Assembly (NCBI GenBank): GCA_008508345.1
Contig: QNGE01000831.1
Location: forward strand, 97,905 to 161,904
Direction: 5' to 3'
Source: Paragonimus westermani
Taxonomy: Eukaryota; Platyhelminthes; Trematoda; Plagiorchiida; Troglotrematidae
DNA: 64,000 bases
Made by a program: the position numbers and the translations under genes. This document shows, piece by piece, positions 13,501 to 28,500 of this stretch (positions are counted from its first letter, which is position 1; every line of letters starts with the position of its first letter). The notes beneath the pieces are model-generated. The model was not told where the DNA came from, did no database searches, and worked only from the letters and a program-made list of their open reading frames with translations.

Positions 13501-16500
13501 TAACCATCTGCGTGTTTTTATTTTTTATGCATTGAATAAACAATTCGATCCAGATGTCCAAAAATTTACGTACACTGAACTCGATTTTCAGCACATCATT
13601 TTGATACATCATGCGAGATTTCGAAACGTTGTTTGTACTAAGGTATATAAGAGCATATTTTTGGTTATTTGTTATAATCGAGCAAGTTAGGGTCAACAAA
13701 TAGTGGTTCAAAGTAAATAAGCAATCTTCAGTCTGTGCGTGGCGAGCTTTTTTTGTTTCACAAGTGAGGCACAGTTGCTAAGACCAAGAATCTGCACGAT
13801 GTAGTGTAATGTGTGAATCAAGGTTGGAAACGAACGCACAACTTAAAGCGCACCCCAAAATTGACCAAGTGAGGAGTCACTGAAGAGAGCAGAGGTACAG
13901 AAGTTTATGTGCAGGATTGGGTACCATTGGGGATAGGCCTGGAAACAGAGTATCCGGCGTAATTTTGTGTTCGCACACTTTTTGCATGTCTCATAATGTG
14001 GTTCAGCAATAAAGCAGGTGATATATGTGAGTGTAATGCATTAGATCAAAAACTTTTTGAATCTGTTTAGGAGCCTGATGTCTTTTTTAGAAGATCAAGT
14101 CAAACAATGTGGGTACACCATAGCAAATTGGAAGTAGGCAGACTTTAATAGCACTTTGAATGAGATGACGGATGGTAGAAACTGACTTCGAACAAGTTAT
14201 GAAAGGCGACTCTCCTGAATTTATGAATGCATCTGATATGGGTGGACCACTTCATACTGTGACTTATTCGAGTGATAACTGTCGTGGAATGGACATATCC
14301 CGAATGTGTGACTCCTCATACTGTTTCATAAGATGTTGAGGGCTACCATTAACAAGAGGGAACTAACCATTAACCGGCTACCATCGTTTGAACGCTCGTT
14401 CGAGACAACCCAACCGTGTTGCAGTAGTATTGAGTTATAAATACCAGAAAAAGCTACCATTCAAAACATCTCCACCTGCATAGTTGAAAGCTATGGTTCT
14501 TTCTACTAATAACTTGCTAGCTGAGAATCGGAAGGGTAACAAGATAGATTCTGGGGATACACTAGAACTGATTGTCAGGTGATTGAACATCAGCATATTA
14601 GAGCGTGTTTTGTGTTCGGTTGATAAAGTGCTCACTCAATTGATTCCTTAGACTCTGTCAGGTGCTGTGACCTTGTTACAGCCACCACAGTGTTACTCGT
14701 TTTATGCGACTGAAAGCATCACAGAATGAAGTGGACATACCAGTGGCAACAACCTCGATGCGCATACTGATAAAGATCATTGGTGGCCAATCAGTTGGTC
14801 ATTCTAACGAGAATAAGTTCCCCGAGTACTTTAAGCGTTACGGAGATACGTGCTACTGGACGTTGTTCAGAGTAACCGTTTTATATTACTCATATCTAAC
14901 GGTTTAGTACTTAGTTATTTTGTGACTAGACTAACGTGTTACCTGTGTCCTATCATATACGATACACTCGTCTTAGAGCTAGACTAGTACGTTATCCGAC
15001 GTTTGTCGGATCTTGTCCATGCAGTCCGTGTTGACGTTTTCTGAATGACCTTAATGAACAAGCATATTGGACTCACGTTTAGTGCTTCTTGGTTTCTAGT
15101 CACGAAAATCTTTATACAGCCGAAGGGCGACTGATCAGCATAGCTGTACGGACACATTTGTGACATTTTTTGCTCACGTGTCACAGGTCGGCCTGTCAAA
15201 CTGCTTATCAGATCACTTCATCAAAAGTGAATCACGACGGGTATATACTTTTCAAGGGGTTGTTTAATTGGTGTACGATGTTATGCATGCGACTAACAGT
15301 TTGTGTTTTTGTCGCGTTGATTTAGCAGAAGTGCATCAGGACGAATTGGAAAAGGCAAGATTGGTAAGATCAAAAGGCCCTCTCTCAGCAATTGTCAGCA
15401 AAAACTTCCTGTTCAAGATCTGTTTTGAGGCTACTAGAATTATCGGTTCGAAACAACTTGGCGCCAAAATGGTTCAAACAGAAGTTGATATGACTGAGTG
15501 GTAGGCGATTAAAATACAACTAAGACACAATGTTCAACCAATTGAGAAACGTCACTCTGATTGGCTCGATAAACAATGAGTTCGATGTTACTTCACTTTT
15601 GGTAAACTAATACTCGACGAAGTTTTTAAATGCAGACATCTTTTGCGAAACAGCTGAAGAGTTATGTTGTACCGATTATCTAAATGTGGTATGTGGTCTT
15701 AACTAGTAATCGGATTTTGATTTCATTATTCACCTCGTGTACTTGAACTGATTCCCTGATAATCCTTGTTCAGAGACGTCAGTAAGTTGAACTAAGACTG
15801 AAAACATTAATTTACAATAACGAAGCCGTCGCCTTTTTTTGTGGTAACCTTTTTCCAGCAATCATTGCTCCTGTTTTAGCAATCTCAGCACTGAAGTGTC
15901 GTTAAAAATCCGTCACACTAGTGATAAGTAGGGCAATTTTGTGAACGTCGCAGATATTGGCAAGATAGCTCAAGACTGTGCAAACGCGAATTCCCTCATG
16001 CTTTTGCAGCGATAAAGTTAACAGGTCCGAATAACACCCGTTGGCCGGCTCCGAGCTGACATCAGATGTGACGACCCTCGCTCTAGACCCGCCGGCTGTT
16101 TACGCACATGTACTCGTCTCTAGTTGTGGATTGCCTGGATGAAGTTTGCTGAATAACCGGTTTTCACGCACATCCACTTGTTCCACCATTTCGCCCGATT
16201 GGTCGCCAGTTCCCGATCGTTGTGTACTGTTGATGAGAAATATAAGCGACGCATCAGCATGAGCGTGCCGTGAAAAGGAACTCATTTTCGTTTTCCATAT
16301 CACCGGCTAGCTGGTCCACTTCTACTAAAGATTCTCGTGCCGACCCTCCCGCAAGCTTTTGTTAGGCCACGCGATTTGTCTTTCGTCTTTTTTGATGTCA
16401 TGTCATTCACGGTGCTAGACTCATATTATAAGGCGTCGACAGTTTTAATGCTGAGAATCATCCGAATCAAGGCGATCCTGAAAGTTTGTGTGCAATTAAG

Positions 16501-19500
16501 GTTAGGCGATCGAATGGGCCACTGTTGTTAACAGCCAATATTGTTAGACAGTTCGAACATCATCACAAAACAATATTCGTTAGTTGGCGTATAATCATCC
16601 TCAGATACCCGGTCATCCTGACCGAGCAGTACCAAGAGTTAATACATCTGTTGTAAGCTGTCGTAGCTGGAGCCACTGAAAATGTGTTCAATAAAGCCCA
16701 GTTAACTATTTCCAGCTGATCAAATATTAGCACACCCATAAACCAAACTATCTTCACTCATATTGTGGAATTGTGCAGTAAGTACTCTTCTATCTGAATC
16801 CTCATTACAACTGTTCTTGGTGTCTTCAAGGATTTCGCTATCCAAACATGGTCATGTTCGCCCCCTACATCTCCGCGAATCACTAAGTTTTCGTTTACGG
16901 CAGTCAGTACACTGAGCTCCATGAAATTACTTTAATTCGCTGGAAATGGCGATGGGATAACTGAACGACGGCCTAACTGATTGAGTACTGACGCATTGGA
17001 CAGTACGTAAGAATTTCATTCGTGTCTTGTAACTGTCAGGTTTCAGTCGATCGCCAGATGTCAACTGCTCATGTTCATGCCTTCTGCAGCCATATTTGTA
17101 TGCGCAGCTCTGTAAGCGGTAACCTTCTAAATGGGTCAACCAGTCATTCTTCCGCTAAGACGGCGTACAACTGCTCACGAGCTGAAAAAAGGGGTCGTAA
17201 AAATAGGTCGACTGATTTTTCACCTTCAACGCCTATTAAAATTAGTATGCTTTATTGTGCTGTTACCCATTCCTGCCATCTTTTCATTCCGATCTTAGGA
17301 TGACCATGGACTTCGTACGTCGTTCTATCGACGAATTGTTCCGTTAATAACTTTGATCGGTGCTCAGTCGGTGAGTGTGGTTCGTCCTCTGTTAGAGCAA
17401 GGTCTTGTAGATCCGAACGAAACAGTGCTGGAGGTCTGTTTGCGAGCAATTACGCAACTTTTGAACAGACGTCTTCTGAGTGCTCCGGTTGCCGTAGCCT
17501 TCCTGACACGCTGTCTGTCCCTCACAGCACATCCGACGAGACGTTTACGACAGGGTGCCGTTGCTTATATTGCTGCATTCGCACGGCAGGCTTCTGAGCA
17601 CACACCGAAGTCGTTGCTCACAGGTCAGAAATGGAATACTTCATCGGCTCATTTGTGTTCTGGGCTGTGCACGCCGGCCAGCGTGTACGCACGTCTGGCA
17701 AATGCGGAAACTGCGAAGACTTTTTTTCGGTTAGTCTTTCTCTTATGTTACCTTCTTGTGTTCTTCATTATCTTTCGTTTGGTATCGTGTACAATGTTGC
17801 GAATTGTGTGGCGTGTCACTGTATGAAAACTGTCGTAGCCGATTACATCCGTCCAATCGCGAAAGGTTTGTTTTTATTAACTCGGTTGTTTGTCATGTAT
17901 GTTCCTTCGCTTTGATCACTTAGTGCCATATTGTTTACGGTACAGCTCTCTGTATGTTTCCCATTTCGAAGCGAAATTTCAAATGTCGATAATACCGAAT
18001 TGTTCGGCGTGCTGGCAGTTGGCGGTGAATACACGTTCTCCAGAACGACATCGCGCACAACTAAATTGTTGTATAGTCTCATTTACTGGTTTTACCGAAT
18101 AGACCTGAGCCTCCTCGGATATACCACTTCACAGCTGAAATCACTAACACTATCACCTCATTGAGATAAAAATTCTTAAAACCACCGAAGCCCTCAGATA
18201 AACCGATTAATCGGATGGAGTCTTCGTCCTTTGCATCGCGAAACGTGTGCCGCTATGCAGCATACTAGATCACTTTCGGAGACTACTTTGTCAGATTTCT
18301 TCTACCTAAACACAGTTAACTGCAACTTGAACGCACAACCTTGTGGGCAATAGAGCACAGATTTTTCACTAAGCCACCTAGAGTTAAATGCAGTATCGAG
18401 TGATTCGCGACCTCCTGGTTATCGGTTACCGTTCCGCCGGTGCTATTCAGGTCACTATTTGCTTCCATGTGCCCAACTTGCGCAGCGCGTTTCAAACGGT
18501 CTTATCACCAATTCCAGGTACCAGTCTTAGGAAATCTGAATTTCGCAACCATCGCAGGATTCTGTCGGTATCTTCGAAATCGATCAGCAGTTTTGTCAGA
18601 CCATGAGGGCTGTGTTATTGATCTTACATACTATCCACATTGTGAACGTCCCGTGTATAGCAACCTTAAGGGTGTACGTCACTTCGTTTTTAAAGGCGTT
18701 GTTCATTACCTGTGTTTAGCTCTGTCCATGTTGTAAAAAATGTCTTTTGAACTTATATTCTTTCTTTCTAAGTCGTCCCATACGAGAGTGTTTCACCAGT
18801 GATGCTGTCCTTCTGACCGCCTTGCGGCCACCCATCAGTCGGTCGATTCTCGACTCATTGGTCTCAACTTTGACTGGTGCTTCATCGACTCAGGGTGCAC
18901 GGAACTTGCAACACACCAAGCGGTTGCTTGATGAATTTCTCCAGCTGCTTCGCGAGCGCGAAACGTCCAGGGCGATAAGTCGCTCAAATGAGAATCCATG
19001 TTACACGGCACCTAATGTGAGTCCCATTTTCGTTAGTATACTAATGTGGGTTTTTCAACATTTGTTCTCCGTAATATGTGCTAGCAAGATAAGGAGGCTC
19101 TCACTCACTTGAACTTTAATTCACCTTGCATCACTTCGCAAATTAGCGTGAAAGTGGATAGCTATTGACTACTCGTCACGGATACAATGTCGGGACAACA
19201 TTTTCTCTTTGCCGCTTGTTTGTTACTCTCCTAAGACTAGAATGATTCCTGGGACTTTCAAGTTAGGTCTCTAATATTCATTTTACTTACGTTCTTGTAT
19301 ATCTCCGATGTTCTTGCGTGTGTGTTGGCTCGACAGTAGCGATGTTGGCTATCAACTATACGGCCTCAAATTTCTACATTCCAGCTACCTTGCATGCTTC
19401 TCCACATGGTCCTACACCCTGAGAGTATCTGGTCTGTTGGCTACTCCGTGTTTCATGTGGGAATAGACGTGTTGTGGTGTAGAAGCTGAGGCAACCCTAT

Positions 19501-22500
19501 TTCTGCTATGCTTCCACACTGCAGCTATCTTGAGTTTGCCCATGTTGTCTAAACACTGAACCAAATTGATACAAACCAAGTGTTATGAAGTAAAATGGCA
19601 CGTAGTTTAGTTTTGTTCTGCATATACGAATTTCCCATACTGCTATTATTCTAGTTTTCATGCAACGAGGACACTAGGAGAGCAGGGAGTATAAACGGGA
19701 CAAGATGTTGAAAGAGAATAACAAAGTATGTTAACGATCCACGATTACGTAAAAGTTAACGGTGCATACATATCCTTGGCGTTTACTGTTACCGTGACAC
19801 TTGTACTATATGACTACTCTTACAGTGTCACTATACACTTGGAGTTTCACAAAATGACTGAGGTCATGGACGCATAAGCTAGCGAACGTCATCTTAGCCT
19901 TAGCTGTACGATTTGTGATCTCATTTAGCCAGCGCTGGTGCAGCTACGAAGGTGCATGCGCATTTCGGTTACATCCAACGACTCATCACGAAGGATGATC
20001 GCGGGCGCCGAGTCCTGTCAGTCTTACTGACTGTCTTACTTACTAGGTGTGAAGGCCACACCAAACTAACGAACTGAAGCTTCTAATATGTTTAAGATGT
20101 TCTGGGCTTCATGTGAGCCCTTACAGATTAGAACAGTATCGTTTACGTACTGTGTCTTGAAATCGGATAGCTGAGAACAGTTCCACACCATATTCTCAGT
20201 GTGTCAGAGTACATCTTAAGACCTCATCTATTGCAAAGTTGAGTACGAAAACAGGAGGCTGGACAGCCTTGTCCCACCCCACTTGATATGCTGATGGTCG
20301 GCGATACGCTGTCACAAGCCTTAACCTGACCAGAGTTCTGACAGTGAATTGCTTCCACTATTTTGATACACTTCGATAGGCAGTCGCAGAGTGCATTTCT
20401 GTCAAAGGAGCGTACGGCCTCTCTACTGTCCGAAAAAAACTGTTGACCTTCTACATGAATAGCGGAGTACAAGTAATTGGCGGGACGTGAAGATGTGTTT
20501 GTTGCTAATCACCTTCTGGTTGCTGCATACTGAAGTGCATTTCTAATATGCATAATGGGTTTCTGTTCAGCTCATTTTCGCCTAACCTTTTCTCGGAATT
20601 GAAACTGTCTACCCGCTTTTTCTGTCTGAACCGTCCAACTTAAATTCAAATGTATCTACGTTTTTCACCCTATTCCATTCTGGAGACTCCCTATGTTCCT
20701 CAGGGTACGCACACATTAAAAAAGAGCCAGGTCGCAAACGGAATAAGGTGATGTTTACAAGGCAGATCTCCTGTACCTTTCGTTTCTCTCACTTAATGTG
20801 TTGTCCTTACGTAGCAGACAACTCAGTCAAACCACAACACCTTCCCTCCTTTGCACCACAATCTTTCCCGTTGCCTCCATGTACTGACATTACAAGTCGG
20901 ACGTCAGTTTTCTAATACAGTTAAAATTGTTTGCGTTTATGCCATAAAAAGTATGCACACTGATACGATAGGATACTTAAGTCTGTTTGTGATTTCCTGG
21001 GCAACATCGATGCAAATGGTAACAGTGAGTTAAGTGGAAGTGCTATCCGGAATAACCAAGGGTTCTCGAGTAATTATACTGTCGAAACATCCACCGATCT
21101 TTGCGCGGAAACTGGGACTTGTACAAAAAGACGCCTGGTAGATTGTGTAATTGCGAAGAACTGTGATGTACAAATGGACAACAATGTTGAAAATTACTGG
21201 AAATGCTAAACGTAATCGTTTGACTGTACATATATATTCTGTCAAAATGGGTGCCGACCGTATACATGCTGAATAGTTCGGACACCTCTACTCAACGATT
21301 TCTTGTTGTGACTGGCTCCGGAATACTTGATAGAAATAATCTGGTACTAATAATGTTCAGGGGAATATCACACAATAGTTATCTGTTTGAACAAGACCTT
21401 TAGAACACGAAAACTGGTAGATGCAAGCATTTCGTATTGACTCATCAGTACCAAATTTACAATAACATGTAACGGGTTTTTATATTGAGCACCTAGGTGG
21501 CAAGTTGGATAGTCAATCGGTGGGTTAGGAAAGGTGAATAAGTCCACTAACAACTGCTCGTAAACCTGACCCTTCCCTGGACTTACTGACCTTTCCTAAC
21601 CCATCGATTGACTATCCAACTTGCCCCTTGACTGCTCGATATAAAAACCCGTTACATGTTATTGTAAATTTGGTGCTGACGAGTCAATACGAAATGCTTG
21701 CATCTGCCAGTTTTCGTGTTCAAACGGTCTTGTTCAAACTTCTGAAATGAATGAATGTTTTCAAGTTATCTGTTTAATTGTCTTCCAACATGATTAACAC
21801 AATTATGGCAGAACGGTGTACGGTGTGTGTAGCACCTGACCCGAGATGTATCGGTCATGGAAATTGCGTTAATATGCACTGTTCGACAAAAGTGGATGGG
21901 GCTGTCGAAATCTGCATGCTGGTTCGGATCTGACATCATAGTGGGAAGGCTCTGACCCGCACTTCGTCACACCTTTACATGTGCTCTGACGGATGGTCCA
22001 CTCGCTCAGCGTGACCGGAGCAACTTATAGTTCCTTGTTTTTCACCACTCGTCTATGACATATTTTCCACGGAATGCCGCTCATTTACCCAGTCAACATT
22101 TCCGAAGAGCTTTTCGCGTTGGTCATTAAACAGAGCTTTATCAACTTAATAGAATGTGAATGGTGGACATCTGAGTCATGATTTCTTCCCAGTACATTAG
22201 ATGTATGCAGAGCCTCAGTGATGAGATGTCGATTCTCGCAATGCAAGATGATGCTTGCTCATTCCATGCACAGGTTGCTACCTAGTCAACTAAATAGAAT
22301 GGGTTGGTCTTTCTAGGTCACACATCAATGGTTTTGATGTATGAGAATCCACTTCAAGAGCACTCACTAATAATGCCGTTCGTGTGGTATATCCACATAT
22401 TTTGAGATTATAGTACTCCGATGTACCGTTATTGTCCTGTACGGGCGCTTGAGTCGTCCTACAACAAAATCGTTGCCCTTTTTAGAGTGAACTCGTACTG

Positions 22501-25500
22501 TGCGGGTTTTTCGATCTTTGTTCAGCTGTCCACGGTACTCGATGGAGCGGTTAGTGGCGAGTTCATGTGAAAATCGATTAATAGAATGATTAATGTTGTT
22601 CACCAAAGAACGTCAAAGCACACCCAAATATCGGCACGAGTCTTGCATTTTTTCATGTCAAGTCCGAACCGGTTAACTGATGTTTCCTGACCATCATCAC
22701 TTGTTTTGTCCAGGGGTGTGCATATGTGGATTGGACATTAGAAACTTTCGTACCCATTTTTTGTCTAACAGTCTATTCGAAAAAATGTTACTTCAGATAG
22801 TGTTGACGTGAGATGTTTTATTCGAATCACGGGATTTACTGTATTTCTGAAAGACTGAGGTAGTCTAACGTCAAATCCTGAGTTGCACCCGTCAGGTCAA
22901 GTTCATCCCATCTCTCTGACACTGGACTGTTATAGAAATGTTAAAGTTACTTGACGGTGATGTAGTAAAGTTTTGCCAGCACAATTAAACGCGATGTGCT
23001 GTTGAGATCACGGAGACTCGTATATCGTGTATTATATCTTCAGTGAGCTGTTTCTGTTGAAACTAAAGCCCGAAGTAAGTCAAAGGTGAACCAGAAGTTG
23101 TAGGACAATAAGAATGGACTACCATCGTTCACTAAATTACCTTGCAATCAGTACGATCACCCTCTTAAAGGAAAACAAAATGGCAGACAGAATGGCGATT
23201 GTTGAGACAAACTAAAACCTGCACTCAGTTATTATACTGGATCATGCTCCAGACACCAGCGTAACTTATCCTTGCTAGGCAGAGCGAATTATTATTGAAC
23301 TCCTACCCGTGTTTAGACAGAACTCTTCTACGGAAACAAAGTCGTCGAATTATGCGTTGGATGGTCTATCGATTGAGGTATCACGATATAGTGTTTTTTG
23401 CTGTTCGAGTGCAAAGTAAATACTGGCACTTGTGTGCACACACTTCTCTCCCGTGGTAACATAATCCAAAGCGTTGTTAACCCCGAACGCTGTGTTACAA
23501 TTAGTGGTGAACAGTTAGTCGCTCTTACTCATTGCTAAAAGCCGATTATCGTATACCATCCTGAAGCACCTCTGACATGGTTGGACATACTTTTGTTAAA
23601 GAACGGTACATAACAGGCTGTTGTTTTAAGGTTGCGAAGCCTGACCACTTTTGTTGTTGAGATTATCGCTTGCGAACCACTACATGTGTATGATATCAAT
23701 ACTGTTTGAGGAGTGATGGAGTCTTACGACGTGTGTTAATAATTAATAGATCGACTTCATTACATCGATTAGGATGACTGACGTGTTTCACACATGTTCG
23801 CTCAAGGATTAGGGTATCGAAAGTTGTTCGCGATCACTGGATCTGGCTGAAAAGATAGCACAGTGAACTGTCCATGATTTTACCTAGGAGTACGATAGAA
23901 TGGACAGCAAGCTTTACACTGTTCACCCTTCTTGATTGAGGTTAAAAGGAAGCTATGTGCTGCTGGCTAGGAACATTCGAAGATATGGCTGTTACGTTTC
24001 CCCTGACGACTCAGAATGACACGTAGTCAACAAATCTAATCAACTCAAGTCAGATGGTTGGGTCTCCCGAGAAACGTGAGAAAAAATGGTGGAATCAGTT
24101 GGAATTTTTACGGTATTCCTGACAAAAGTTATAATACGAATGCTGTCCTACCAGATGACCAGGTATAGAACGAGAAAGCACTCAGAATGGAGCAACCAAA
24201 AAATGACTTCACATACTGATCGCCAGTCAATGAGAACAGAGCTCGTTAGGATAGTTAGGTGTGGATTGAGATAAAATTCTGTCAATTGTTGCTAAGTAGG
24301 GATGTTTGCGCTGAGTGCAGTGTGGTGGTTGCATAATGTGAAGACTGATAGTTACGTGCAGTCGCTCATCTATCACAATTGTGCACGCAGCAAGATTCAA
24401 GAGAGAAAAAACCTGGGATTAACTTTCTGTAAAGGGATTTAGCGTTTTTTAACGAATTCAACATTTGACATCACATCAAACGTTGAATGTCCGATATGCG
24501 AAACAAACGTCGACAATAACAGAAAGTTGCTATCAGTTGTTGGAACGCTTTTCTGTATACTATCCCATCTTTCACTAATCATCATTGTTCTATTTTATTT
24601 TTAAAATCAGACAGTTAAATGGCCAATCATGGGGGAAATGTGTTACTTCCAAACGTGATAAACGAGGCCCAGTTCCTCAGCCTGTTAAATTCAGTGCTCA
24701 CTGGTTGCATGTCCCAGTATTCTCAGTCCAGGACCCACACTAGTTGATTGTATTGTAACAGCCACGTTCCGCACCACACACATGGTAAGAGTTGCGTCGC
24801 ACAAGCGGGTAGTTTGTTATCAGTTTCTGTGCTTCTACCAATGACCATTGCTTATGACTAAACTGATTCCATGCTAACGTGGAGATCAGGGTTAAGGGCT
24901 CGCAGTAGCTCAGTGGTAAAGACGCCCGATTATCAAGTACACATCTGTGTACTCGGGCACCAGTTTTCTGATACCCAGTTTACAATTCCGCTTAACAGTA
25001 AAAGCTAGGAATCGAACTTTTTGACTTTCAAGTTTTTTTCTTCAATTCCTGGGTAAATTTGGTCAATCATTTCACACAGCGTTTTTCATCCACCCCATCA
25101 GGATGAAACAGTCGCTCTGATTCTCGCCAAGCTTCGATCCCTGGGGCTCACCGAACTAATGGAAGCGCAATTGATCCACCTCTTCCAGCTTGTCCAAAAT
25201 CTCTGTGTGTCTACCATTGATCGTGTCTCTCAACCTGCTCGCGGGACATTGACACACACAAAAATTCTGCTTGCCTCGCGGTCACGCATCATTGATGTGC
25301 AGCATACCGGTGGTATTACACAGGTGCAATCCAGTAGGTGGCGTCCCCAACATGCACTTGCTTTAACTGAACTAGTTTCGGTAGTAATACCAGTGGAAAG
25401 TTGAACGATGTTACGCGAAAACAAGCTCCGGGTTTATCATTGACGCTTTCAACTTCAGGAGAGCTTGTACGTAATCGGCAATTTGGTTGACGGGTAACGT

Positions 25501-28500
25501 TTTGCCCTTGACACAGAAGCTTCGCCAGACCAAGTGTATATAGACGGTCAGTACTAGCCTCGCAATGTTAATTATAGTACATCACGACCATATGAAAAGC
25601 TACACAAGTGAAATCGATATTGCTAGTCAAGAAGACTGATAAAAATGTCAAATGGCTTTGTGAAAACCAGGTACAGAAATCATAATCTTGCTTTGTTGAA
25701 ATTATTGTTACATCCATTTGTCAATGTGAATCAGATTGACCACTCAAAGATTGGTTACTACATGCCAGAAAGTTCAACCATGTCATTTCTGTTTACAGCA
25801 GTTTTGGCCTTCATAATGTCAATGACCTGCTATTATTCGTTTTTGTGGTCTAAACCCTAGTCCAATTATCTTGACATCACCCAGATCAATTTCGTAATCT
25901 GTATTCAACGCGTAACTAGCAGTTCTGCGATCCCTTATCATGGTCTAGTACTCCATGACTTATTACTTTCTGATTCGTTTAGTTGCTTACGTTTAGCTTG
26001 GCTTAAATACCATCAAATTTGTAACTGGTTCATCTAGTCTGGCGAAGCTACTCTATCAGAGTTGAAACGTTACCAGTAAGCCAGATTTCCGGTTGCTTAC
26101 AACTTGTTCCGAATTCATGAATTGTCAAACGGCCTCAAGTATAGTCCACCTAACATCATTGACGTTTTTGTTATATCGCTCAGCACATCATCACCGTACC
26201 GAAAGCTTATTAGTCGTAAATTCAGTGGTTAGTCGTATTGCTTGACGGGAGTATGGATTCGACTCTTTAGATCATGTTTGTGCTTCAGTACACATCTGGT
26301 TAGCCGCGTCTGCCGGATTCACTAACCACTTTCAGCATTTCCCAACTGATCAGCACTTTGAAGTTCAAATCAACACGTCAGTCACTAGTCCCAAATACCT
26401 ATAGGAAATTGATGATATTTAAAAAGTCTATAAAAGATGTCAAGAATATCCTGATCTACCTTGTTACCTCGACTTGGTGGTCAGGCTTGTGTGCTGTTTT
26501 GATCTGGCGAGCTATGTTGATTAGGACTTATGTTTTTGCAGGTGCAACCTTCTCACACAGGCCACAAGCGAGCAGTCAGACGAGAATCAAATGCATGGGA
26601 GTGCTTAGTGAGGCACGATTCTATGGGCATACAACAGGACTTTTTATAGTTACGGCACTGCTGTCCTCCGTATCAATAAGGAGGTTAGAAAAGGTATGCT
26701 CAAACAAAGAGCCTTCCGATCGCCCAGCAGTTGACTGTAACCGCCAGCCTATTATCCAATACGGTCGAAAAGCAACCGGTATCACCCAGAAACTTGATGT
26801 AACCTCGAGTGCATCCACTGCACGCAGCAGTACACAGAATCCGAAATTAATGTCTTAATCACTGCGCCCTAGGACTACGCAAGCCACTCACTGACAAGTT
26901 AGTCAGACCCTTGAGTTGGTGGCTCCAGGTAGGGTCTCCCAAAAAAGCCCTGTACCCCGTTGTCTCGCAAGTTGGACTTTGAAATCAGAGACTCGTGGTG
27001 GGGTCCCTCAAGTCAATCCCCTTCCGCGGCATAAATGTTCGGGAAGTATCAGAAGTTGTCGTTCCCCAGACAGTAACATTATTTACCCACCATGAATTTC
27101 TTCTACTTCCCCATCCCCAAGTTTTCTGCCTCCAATGTGCCTTCGGACGATAACCGTTTCATGAGGCCAAGACAACTGGTAAACATTGGCACTTTCAATG
27201 TCCACACTTTCCGACAAGTTGGTCAGCAAGCTGCTCTGAACAGTACTCTCTCAAGTCTGGAGCTTGACGTGTGCTGCCTGTCGGAGACGCGAGCCTACGA
27301 TTCTAGCACCGTTATCCATTTGAGCTCACCTCCAGATAACTGTCCATTCAAACACTTCCTTCTTAGGGTCTGGGGTGACGCCGAAGCTGAGTCGCGTGGT
27401 CAAGCTGAAGTGGGAACCGCACTGACTGAATCCCTGTAAACAGTCACTTTTGCGCTGTCACACTCAGTACGTCGAATAAATTCTGTCGACGCAAACCAGA
27501 ACAGTGTTATTTTCATCATGTCGGCGTATGCTCCAACAGACAGCTGTTCGGATGCTACCAAAGATGCGTTCGCTGGCGCCCTTGTTGACCTCCTGGGGAA
27601 GACTAAACACTCTGGCATCATCATACTAGTAAGCGATTTGAATGCTCAGTATGGTCTTCTTTCTCTGGAAGAGAAGCGGCTGAGAGGTTTATTTGTTTTC
27701 CGGGTACAACGCACTGACAACGGCAAATGACTGCTACATCTGTGCGCATCCCACGGTCTTCTATTTTCGAACACCACATTTTGACACATTCTGTTACATG
27801 GGGACCTCCCTGTGCTTCTCAATCGTGGACACAGTTGGATCACGTGGCGCCATTCTGTTTAATATGATGGTGCCTTTTGGCGCAACCGCTCGGACTCGGA
27901 TCGCGTTGTTGTGTGTGCCCGTTTTGTGTGGTCATTTGCTCTGGAATCACACTCATGAATACAATATATTTAATTGGCGTTTGAGCGAGGAGAATTACTG
28001 CATACCAGACAGCCATCTTTCGAAAGGAGAGACAGTCCTGAAGCCTAACTTAGCAAAGCGTGCCAATGTTCCTGGTCCAGATCTATTCTCTCCTCTTTTC
28101 AGAGGTTGTGAGAAGACATTGATGCCCGAACTGTTAAAAACTCCTCGAGGGGGGTTTTGAAACAAGAGAGGTACTTTGTGTTTGGTGCATGTCGACACTA
28201 ATGGCCGTTTTCAAAAGAAGGACCCGAAATTTATGTGACAAGCACATAGGCATCGGTCTAGTGCCTGTTGCATCCAAGTTACTCTTTGGTCTTATGTTCT
28301 GTCGGCTCACTAAGGTCAGAGAAAGTCAGGTATGCAAAGAACAGACAGGACTCCGATCCGGTCGAAGACGCGTTGATCACATGTTTACACTACGACGGTT
28401 TTTCGAACATCAGCACTCCTATAAGCGGCCAACGGCCGTTGTGTTCTTGGACCTGGAGGCTGCTTTCGATTCGGTTGTTCGTATCGTTTTTTGGAACTGC

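Larger units (their letters stand above)
19017..25101. other. VPS15 intron 7 (6.1 kb)
   Basis: Holds a LINE fragment (20224-20480), a foldback element (21385-21739) and a tRNA-like fragment (24901-24960). No gene was seen in the remainder. Confidence 0.6.

Noticed and set aside
24901..24960. Functional tRNA gene
   Set aside because: Box A is good, but box B and the acceptor-stem pairing are not, so it is listed only as a tRNA-like repeat.
26358..26858. 166-residue + strand frame before LINE-B
   Set aside because: No recognisable domain. It probably overlaps LINE 5' untranslated sequence, but I could not show this, so no gene is called.
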